From Polychytrium aggregatum (Eukaryota; Chytridiomycota; Chytridiomycetes; Polychytriales): a DNA stretch of 64,000 bases. The stretch is from contig NW_026516243.1 of assembly GCF_025602895.1 (NCBI RefSeq), positions 62,001-126,000 of the forward strand. The letters are read 5' to 3'. Of this stretch, positions 26,121-35,300 are shown one piece after another (position 1 is the first letter of the stretch; the number at the start of each line of letters is the position of its first letter). Below the pieces are notes generated by a model. That model was given only the letters and a program-made list of their open reading frames with translations. It searched no databases and was not told the DNA's origin. The translations under genes were made by a program, and so were the position numbers.

Positions 26121-28242
26121 GGCGGCGGGGGCGGCGGGAAAAAAGAAAGGATATACAGCGGCGAGTTGGATCTTGGATGGCGGGATGAGTGTCCAAGGAT
26201 AGGGGGTCAACGCACAATCAGCAGCGAGACCACCAGGGGTGGATTGTGGGGAGGGACGCCAGCTGGGCGAGAAGAACGATTGCTGGCTGTGGAGAGGGGC
26301 ACTGATGGAATCGCAGATGAGCGGGGGAGGTCGCAGGACTGGTTCTCCAGCAAAGGTGTGTACTCAGCCCAAAGAAGGAGAGGGGCGACAGACGGGAAAG
26401 AGTGGGTGCGAACAGAGGTAAAGAAGCGGATCGGCTGCAACAAGCAGACGAACGGACGGAGCAGGACAGCAGACAGAAGCGGGGGGGGGGAAATCGACTG
26501 CAGACGGTGCCGTGGGGCCGAATCGTCAGTGGGGATGGGCAATATACAGCCGCAGAATCGGAGCAGAGGCGAATGGGGACTGGTGTGGGAGACGGGGAAG
26601 GGCAGGACAGGGGAGCGTTGCAGGTCAGAAAGTCACGACTGAATGCCCAATCCAGGAGACCGAGTGTTCCAGAACAGAAGAGCACAGAGGAGATGCTGTT
26701 GGTGGGGCTTTATACCGCCGTCGCGGGGGGGGGGCACTGGAGTATGAGGGTGGTAGGAGCGACCAGTGGCCGGCTGGAATGCTGAGGATCGGCGATCGCG
26801 AGGCGGGTGAGCCAGGCGAGCGACATGGGGGGAATGGGGCAGAGCGGCGGAAGGGAATGGGATGGGGACGGGGGTGACGAGCCGAGATGGGCCCGGAGAG
26901 GCCGTGGTCGGTGCAGCAAGGGATCGGGCGGCGGACGGCAGTTGAACGGCAGTTGAACGACAGTTGAACGACAGTTGGACAGAGGGGGGGGGATCGACCG
27001 TGAGAGGGTGGGGAACAAGGCTGGCAACGGGGAAGGAAGTTGGTCGAAAGTGGCGGCTGGGGTGGGGTGCGGCGCCGGAGATGGGCATTGGTGGGAGGGA
27101 GATGTTACATGTTGCAGCCGGTCGTTGTCGAGCTGCGGGTGGTTGTTAACTTGCGGTCTCGCAGCATGCAGTTGTTAAATTGCAGGTAGGACGCTGCTGG
27201 GGTGGTCGTTGGTCGTTGGTCGTTGGCAACATGTGCTTCTTCTGCCGCATGGACCAAATTGCCGGGGGGAGACCACGCCGAAGGATTTGCATCTGAGCCA
27301 GCGCCGTCAACAAACACTGGACGGGGGAACGGCGACGGGGATGCGGTGGACGAGGGCCACGCAGGTACCAAAGGCACATCGTGGGGGGGGGAGGGAGCGA
27401 GATGCTGTTATACGGCGGGACAGACCGGGTGGCTCCTTCCCCACTTTACCCCGCTGGGTCCGCTGGGTCCGCAATCGAAGCGGCATCGTTGGATATACAC
27501 TCGTTTGGGAGTAATCACATCGCCTTTGAGAGTCATTGCATCGGATGCACCTCGATGGAGGCAAACAAGGCCAAATGCTTCCTCCGGGGAAATGCACCTC
27601 CGACCGCTGATGTCGGCCTGCCCGTGGTGCAGCCGGCCTTTGGTGGTTCAGAGCACAAGGACTCCATGGCGACCATCCTTTGGCTGTCCTGTGTGCACCG
27701 GCATGCCGCCCGGCCCCCCCCCCAACATCCCCGTCGAGAGGATGAGGGGTGGAATTGCCTTGTGGTTGTGCATCCACCATGGGCCTTGCCGATGCCACCG
27801 ACGGATCACCTCACCCGAACGGCCGAGCGATTCAGCGGCATTGCAGCGTTCACGAAATGGTACGTGTGGCATGCAGCGTTCACGAAATGATACGCCATGA
27901 TTATCCGCACTTGTGTTTTCCTCTGTGGTTGCCAGTTGCGGGATTGGTCGTGTGTATTCGGTGAACCAGAACGAAGAGCCACCAGTCCTCGACCGGGTGT
28001 CGCATTTGCTTCGCAACTGCTCACATATACCGACAAAGACAGTAACAAAAAAAAAGGACCTATTTGGGAGACGGAAGGACCCGAGAAATAGTCGGAGCGA
28101 TTTTAGGGACTAGGCCAACAGTCGTAACAATTTTTAGGGATCGAGAGGTGGTCGGAATACCGATGGGCGGAAATAAAGGAAAGAAGTAGAAAAAAAAAGA
28201 GGAGGGAGGGGAGGGGAGAGTGTCAAGCAACCAGGCTCGAAA
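26121..28242. other. Spacer upstream of gene C, no gene recognised
   Basis: From 26,150 to 27,090 the plus strand is G/A-rich (pyrimidine-rich leader toward gene C), with G-runs near 26,482, 26,728 and 26,985. GTTGTTAA and repeated GTCGTTG words lie at 27,105-27,235. From 27,430 to 27,800 composition turns C/T-rich on the plus strand. A duplicated segment around GTTCACGAAATG occurs at 27,849 and 27,879. The part next to gene D is A-rich (28,040-28,200). Confidence 0.55.
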
Positions 28243-31200
28243 TTAGGATAACGGGGCAGCGGTTTCTAGGAATTCAAGAAAGCGAGTCAACTCAGTCACA
28301 AAAATGTCAAAGCTCAGCGGATTCTGGCCGGCATAGGACCCGAGATCGGCCGTAAACTTGTACTGGTCCACCTCGGGATGCTCGAGCCGATATTCGTGCA
28401 GCGGCAGAAAGCCCTGGCGTCGAAGCTGGATGCGGTACGAGTCGACATAAGACTTGAGCGACTCGGTTTCTTTGGCGAGCACCGACGACGGCTGCTGCTG
28501 CTGCTGCTGCTGTTGCTGTTGCTGTTGCTGGATTTGCAGTTGGTGCTGCTTCTCCTGGCAAGGCTCCCAGCTGGCGGTGCTTCCGGTCTCGGAGCAGGAC
28601 GGGTGCTCGCACGACTTGCGGGCCATGAACCAGACGTAGCGGCACTTTGGGAGGCCGTGTCCGGCACGCTCCATCTCGGCTTCGTCTTGCAGGAACCGTC
28701 GGAGCATCCGGTGGATCAGCGGCAGCATCATGCCTCCGGGGTCGTCGTGGCGCCGGTCGATCCGGTGGAAGAGCACAAAGGTGCCCTCGAGCTTCTTCCA
28801 GTAGCCCAGGCAGAACCCGCCGACGATGGTCTCGGACCGCTTGCAGGCATCGGGGCTTCCAGAGCCGTCGATGGTGCCTTCGACCTCGCCATCGCCGCCC
28901 TCGCCAGCGATGCCTGCTGCCAGCGAGGCCGTCACCGCCCCCCGGGTGATGCCTGAGCTAACCGTCGTAAGGCCGTAGTTTTCTCGCTTGGCCTTCTCCA
29001 GACGGTACTTTTTCTTGCGCGAGATGATCTCGGGGATGTAGCCGAGCGTCAGGTAGCCCATGCGGTCGGCGCTGGAATCACACAGGAGCGGATCAATGTC
29101 GGCTCGCCAGAGATGCTCGATCTTGGTCTTGGTCTTGTCAAAGGTCGACAGCCGCTCGAAATGCTCCATCACACGGGACTGAGCCAGCCGGACGAGACCG
29201 AGCTCGATCCAGAGCTGGTTCATCTGGTTATAGATCTCATGGTGGGCGCCGGCGGTGGTGCCCTGGCCGCTGGCCATGGCCAGGGGCAGCTGGTAGGTGC
29301 TAAAGTCGACGTGATAGCTGTTGCCCATGCGGTAGTGCGACAGTGCGCAGGTCTTTCGGCCGTTCTGGAAGAGCTCGGCTGGCCGCCACTTGCCGGTGCG
29401 CCATTGACCGCCGCCGCCGCAGTTGGTGCAGAACTGGTACTTTGACTGGCACGGGGAGCAGATGAGCTGCAGCCAGGGATGGGGGGAGGGCGGGCAGGTT
29501 AGAGATGGGATCGCAGAACGATGGCAGCGCTGACGATGTGTCTCGGATCGAGACGAAAGGAGTGCCCGGTTGCTCCATGGCGCCGTTACCGAAACCAGAC
29601 GATTCCCCAACGAACCAACAGCACACCTCTGCTTTGGCTCGACGATCCCGTTCAGCCGCACAAGCACCCAGCACCCAGCACACATGCATCCGCCCGCACA
29701 ACCCACCTCGACGCCAAACTTGTTGTTGCGGTGGTAGATATCAAAGGAGAGCCGGCCCGAGCCAAACGAGCGCTTGCAGATGCTGCAGTCCAAGACCTGG
29801 TCGCGATTCGGGTAAAACTTTTTGCGACGGGAGGTCCTGCGATGGCTCTTGACGGGGGTATGGATCATCGGCAGGGACAGGGACAGGGACGACGCCGACG
29901 ACGTCATTGTCGATGCCAATGCCAATGCCGATGTCGATGTCGATGTCGATGCCGATGCCGATGCCGATGCCGCCTGGGTATCGTACAGCAGCTCGGGGTC
30001 CATCGGGGGCACACGGCAGTTCGAGCAGTGGAAGCGGCTGATTGCCGGCTGCGGGAATGACTGGGCGTCGCAGTGGAGCAGAAAGAGTGCCTGGTAGCTG
30101 CAGCTGCCGCATCCGAGCACCTCCTCGATCTGCTTGTTTTTCTTGCCGGGGGTCTTGGGTCCGCGCGGCGCCGCGGCGGCAATGGTTGTGGCTCCTGTGA
30201 CTGCTGTGGCATCGTCGGGCGACGACCGGGTCGAGAGAGGAACTGTCGGGCTCTTGACCATGGCATCGATCGCGGATGAGGACGAAGACATGGAGCCACG
30301 CTTGGCGCTCTGCACCAGGACGGTGTCGCCGTACCAGTCGACGAGCCGAGGCAGTTTGTTGGAGCCCTGGATGGACGGCTCGGGCCCGCGCTTGTGCAGA
30401 CCCGTCTTGAGGGCCTCACTCCCAAGAGGATGGCCGAAGGAAATGAAGCTGGGAGGATCCAGACTGGACATGCACGGCGAATGGTACTTTTGCTGGACTT
30501 GACCGACGACGGCGTGCGGGGAGCCGGGATGGGGTGTCTCGACTGGTGAAGGAAGCGGCGGTGTTGCAGGACGGAAGCCGTACAGATGCCGATGGGAGGA
30601 GCCCGAGGGCGGCGAGTCCAGCGGCGTCGCAAAGGAGCCGCGGGGATAGCCAGTGGAATAGCCGGTGGAATAGCCGGTGGGGACAGGGAGCGTGCGGGCC
30701 AGGTCCGAGGGCGAAGGCGAAGGCGAGGACGATGCCGACCAAGAGAGTCTGTAGGGATGGTGCTCGGGCTGGGACGAGTATCTTGGTCCATGTGGATCTG
30801 TTGGGGAGCCACCCCCATAGACAGGATCCCACGGATGGCGAGTGGGCCGAGGATGGGCGGAATGGGGCGACGGCTGAAGGGCGCAGGATGAAATCGCGAG
30901 TGTGGCATGTCGGTGCGGGGGGGGGAGTGTATGTCCCGATGGGATGCAAGAGCGGTTTGTGAGATGCAATGCAAGAGCGGGATGCACAAGACATGCATGC
31001 AGGCAAGCGTGCGGATACAGGTCGAGCTAACGACACCACAGCCGAGCAAACACCACAGCCGAGCAGGCGAACAAACACAAGCGAGTAACCGGGCGATCGC
31101 AGCGGCAAGGACACCCAAAGGACCAATCGTCGCCGCGACTGCAGCCTCGGAAGCGATTCCCACCCTGGTCGCTCCTGGCCCACCCCCCGCCGCTTCCCAT

Positions 31201-31908
31201 GGCTGCCCCTCCCGAACCAGGACGGGCCAGCCCCGCTCTGGTTCGTCCTTCGCGGCGACAACCCACCCAACACACACGCAGGCATCATATGGCACCGCCC
31301 CGTGGTCTTACCGAAATGGCCGGCAGCGTCGGCGCCGAGTCGTGGCCGGGGTGTGGATGGTGGGGCAGTCCTCGGGCGAGGTCGCCGCCGTCGTTTCTGC
31401 CGGCAGAAACGGGGCTATGACTATGGCCATGGCCATAGCCATCCGATCGGAACACCGGGGCACCAAAGAGAGGCTGGCTTCGATCGACAGGCGACGCCAG
31501 CTCGCTGTCGCGGAAAGTGGCCAGGTCCGGGTAGTTGTGCGAGAGCCGGGTTTCGGGCTGGATGGCCGGCGGGCGCATGGACTCGGGCGACTTGAAGTCG
31601 CCGTGCCCGGGATAATACTTGTGGTCGCCAGAGACAGGATACTCGGCGGGATATCCCGCCGGCCATTTGGGAATCACAGCGGACTCGGGCGAGGGCAGCG
31701 CCGAGTTCTGGTGATGGTATGCTGGCCGATAGGAGGCCGCAGCCGCAGGAGGATCCCGGGAGACAGATACAGACTCGAACGAGAGAGGCGGCGGACGCAG
31801 GTGAGACGATTGGCGATACTCATCAGCAGACCGGACCGCAGGTGAGAGCGAGCCCAGGGATAGCCGGAGGCGAGCGGGCAGATCCTCTGAGGCGTGGGAG
31901 GGAGGCAT
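28243..31908 (-). CDS. Gene D: Cys-rich zinc-module protein, tandem family member 4
   Basis: Function unknown. Exons on the minus strand: 31908-31312, 30873-29707, 29466-28243; 995 residues plus stop. The N-terminus is Pro/Ser/His-rich. CGSC, CSNC and CSIC pairs precede the conserved intron, and an Ala-Ser repeat lies between the second and third. The last exon starts LICSPCQSKYQFCTNC, then GGGG, WRTGKWRPAELF and RKTC..H. The C-terminal domain keeps QSRVMEHFERLSTF, YLTLGYIPE, HRIDRRHDDPGG and SYRIQLRRQGF, but its core reads FCLGYWKKLEGTF, the most divergent version. A poly-Gln run of about 13 residues precedes the last motif. The intron 29467-29706 is 240 nt, has no in-frame stop and could be read through. 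Start is ATG at 31908. Confidence 0.8.
28491..28532. repeat. CAG/CAA repeat coding for poly-Gln in gene D
   Basis: Plus-strand CTG/TTG triplets read as CAG/CAA on the coding strand and give an uninterrupted Gln run inside the C-terminal domain linker. Confidence 0.9.
29915..29976. repeat. GATGTCGATGCC-type coding repeat in gene D
   Basis: Six-base GATGTC/GATGCC units code for an Ala-Ser/Thr-Ser run between two CxxC pairs of gene D. Confidence 0.85.
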
Positions 31909-32047
31909 GGAGTAGGTCGGGGAGGCTGACGGCGAGGATGGGCAACTCCAGGGTCGGGGCGAGTTGTTACGGAGGGGGCCACTCTGGAGGAGCGACGCAC
32001 GACTCGACGAGAAGGGGGTGGGGTGAGACGCAAATGAGGAAGCACTT

Positions 32048-32085
32048 TCGATGGCAGTCGATGGCAGTCGATGGCAGTCGATGGG
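32048..32085. repeat. GATGGCAGTC 10-bp repeat
   Basis: Three to four perfect copies about 150 bases upstream of the gene D start codon. Confidence 0.85.
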
Positions 32086-33435
32086 AAGGCCGGCAGATGG
32101 AAAATGATATACAACGATGGAGCAGTGGCGAGACGCAGTATCCGCAGAGACAGGGCAGTGCCAAGATGGAGCAAACGGGTCGGGCGATCTCGGGAACGAC
32201 GACGCAGGCAGACTTTGGGGGAAGGGTGGCCCTTTGGGGAGAAAGCTGGGGGGTGGTCTCGCGGGAAAGAAAAAGTAGTTTGGTCAGAGAGTGGTGTTGC
32301 TCGGGCCAGGTGCAGGCAGGAGCAAGCAGCGGACTGGAGGACCAGGAAGCGGGCTGGTTAACGACGGGGTGGCTGATATATCTCTGGAGGCGGCGGGGGA
32401 TGTGGCAATGGGCCTGCACCAACCCCCCATGTCGGCGACGAGGCCACAAGGAACGTTCGACATCCTGTGTCGTCTGTTTGGGCGAGGGGCAATCGGAGGA
32501 CAGCCGGGCGAGCCGCTTTCTCCCACCCCCGCGACAAGGCCAAGGCGGCCAAGGCGGCCAAGGCGAGAAAGAAGGCCAGAGTTGGACCCAGCCGACCTGC
32601 CGCGCGTGGGCGCCTGGGGTGGGGAAACCAAGTCGTGCCGGCGGGGAAAGATGGGAGGGGGAGAGTGATCGGCCGGAGCAGTGTTGCCGGGGCGATAAGG
32701 CATGGGCAAAGCAGAAAGATGTCGCCGGGGGGGAACGATGGGGGACGAGCGAGCAGTCGGGGGGTGTGAGATTGTGGGTGTACTTGTGGTTGTACTTGTG
32801 GTAGTAATTGTGGCTTTGTGGATTGGATTCACTTGCAGTCGATATACCATTGCATTGCTGCTGAACTGCCGTTGTATTGCCGTCGCATTGCCTCGGGGGA
32901 TGCACATTCGCTTCCCAGCGGCCACTAACGACTCTCGGACGCTGCGGTGCACATCGGACATGCCCACTATCGCTTTCCACGAACGACTGCCTCTGTCACA
33001 ACGCTTTGCATTCAACGACCATGATCTGCAAGGCCGGTGTCCCTGCATCTTCCCCCCAGCCCAACCAACCGACCAACCGACCAACCAAACCAACCAGCCG
33101 CGTCCCACAGCCAGGCGCAAAAAGAAAGGACGTGCTGCCGAGCCCACCCGAGCCGGGCCGCGATGCTTTGTTGGAGGTGTCGCCGCGAGAAGCAGCGGCT
33201 GGCGCGGTGGGAGGGTGGGTGCAAATCCGGCCGGCTGCTGAAGGGGCTGGGCTCCAACGTGTGTGTACCAGGCGCGGGCAGCAAGGAGGAGGGAAGCGAC
33301 GGCTGTGGTGAAGGTTGTGGTGGTGGACACGGATGCTGGAGCGGTGGATGTTGACTTTCGGATATCGAATGAAGCGCTGAATGCAATACTGAATGCAGTA
33401 CTGAATGGGGTATCGAGTGGAGTATCGAGTGGAGT

Positions 33436-33563
33436 ATCAACACCACTATCAACACCACTATCAACACCACTATCAACACCACTATCAACACCACTATCAA
33501 TACAGGTATCAACACAGGTATCAACACAACTATCAACACCACCATCAACACAGGTATCAACAC
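33436..33563. repeat. ATCAACACCACT-type minisatellite
   Basis: A 12-bp unit (ATCAACACCACT), later ATCAACACAGGT, is repeated about ten times. A weaker GAATGCAGTACT-like array precedes it at 33,370-33,420. Confidence 0.9.
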
Positions 33564-35300
33564 AAGTGTCGACTCCACAGCGCCGGTGCTTTCCCACCGA
33601 GCATCAGTGTCAGTAAACACCACCAGTGCACACCGCTAAAACACCACCACTTCCCACGATCAATGTCGTTGGCCCACAGACCCCCCGCCCCATCGCATCA
33701 TCTCCATCCGCTGGTCGCCCATGCTTGCATCATTCCGTGGCGCCTGTCCATCGTCCTTGCGTCTTCCTGTCCATCCATTCCACCACTGCCGATGTCACCT
33801 CCCGTCGATACCACTCGGCCATCGTCACCTCTTGCCCATCAATGCCACCCAGTGACCCTCCTGGCCGACTGGGCACCTCGGCCCACGCATCCACGCATCC
33901 AGCACACGCATCCAGCCGTTGCTCCACAAGGCCCTGTCGTCCCCTGCCGGCTGCTCAGCACGGGGACGGCCCTGCTGGCCCATTTGCTGCTGCGGCCACA
34001 TGCACCTTGTTCCATGGTGCGGTCCCACCCGCTCGCACCACCCGCCACGACATCCGCTCATCTCATCGCATCGCTTCTTGTTGGTCTCCCGTTCCGGTGC
34101 TGCAAGAGGACAAATTTGCCCGCCTGGTCCTGGATGCTGTCGGCCCTGGCTTTCCCACGGCCAGGATACTCGCTCGCACCGGTCGCACGCCCGTCTTGCT
34201 CCTCCCCTCACATCCATGCTCCTCCTCCCGTCCATGCCTCCTCGAGCTGCTTGCCTCGTCTCTGCTCTTTCCCAGAGGCCTCGCTGTCCATCGCCACCCT
34301 GTGTTTCCGCTGGCGCATCCCCACCCCCAGTGCGAGATGGCTTGTGCCCCGACCGGGATCGGCCTGCCGCTCTGGGCCTTGCTGCCAACAAGCAGCCCGC
34401 CACGGCCTCATGACAGCATCATCCCCCTTGCTCTTCCATCTCATCTCTTTCCTTGTCGCCTCGGGTAACGCCCTGATGGCCGCATCACGATCGTGGGGAG
34501 GGCGCCCGCGCTGCCTGGACTGGGCCATCGCCGGAGCCACTTTTCTCCTGTCGCGGCTGGTGCGCAGGGTGGGTCCTCGCTGCCCACCTCCCGTTCTGCC
34601 CTTTCTGCCTGTTTGCCATGCCGCAGGGCTGCCGTGGTTCCCTCGCCCACCCTTTTTGGTTGTCACAGCCCGGCAGCGCCCAGACAGAGCCAGTGTATCG
34701 CCCCGCGACATCGCCCAGGAATCCCCTTGGGACATCACCAGGTCGTTCGCGGCTGGAGGCAAAGGATCCCCTCACGTCCTTCCTCTTGCTTTTGCGCTTC
34801 CCTGCTCTGGGCAAACGGGAAAGGCTGGGCCAACTGCACCTTGCGGGTGGTGTCGAGCCCGAACCGCAGCGCAAGAGATGACTCCCGCTGGAGCCGGGGG
34901 AGAGAGATAAGCCCTTGCTCTTGCAAAGGCGAAGGGGGAGACATGCGACCCGACTGGGCAGATCATGGCGCAGAGCACCCAGCATCGGGGCCGCAAGCAA
35001 AAGGTCCAGTGCTGCCGGGGCGCTTTGGGGGCTGGCCCCTCGAGGCACCCCCTCGAGGCACCCGCTTGCCGCAAGTGTGTGCAAGTCCCCCCTCCCCCGG
35101 CAGCTCCAGGCCAGCCTTCCTCCCCCAAACCGCCCCTCCTGCTTCTCAAACTGCCTCCCATACCTGCCATTTCGCAGATGGATCAACATGTGTGAGGCAC
35201 ATACTCGGAGGTGTATCGCCGGGCAGTACCGACTGGCCCTTCCCACGTCGTTCTATTCGGTCCATCAACCCTCTTCTTGGGCCACCCGCGTCTGCCGCTT

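Larger units (their letters stand above)
31909..35300. other. Spacer upstream of gene D, downstream of the methyltransferase gene
   Basis: From 31,950 to 32,750 the plus strand is G/A-rich. GTACTTGTGGTT words occur near 32,780. A minisatellite lies at 33,436-33,563. From about 33,600 to 35,200 the plus strand is strongly C/T-rich. Long open frames there (for example 33,405-34,910 on the plus strand) are compositional and carry no domain I recognise. Confidence 0.55.

Noticed and set aside
33405-34910. 501-codon plus-strand open frame in the spacer upstream of gene D
   Set aside because: It starts within a minisatellite and continues through C/T-rich DNA; no conserved motif or splice support.
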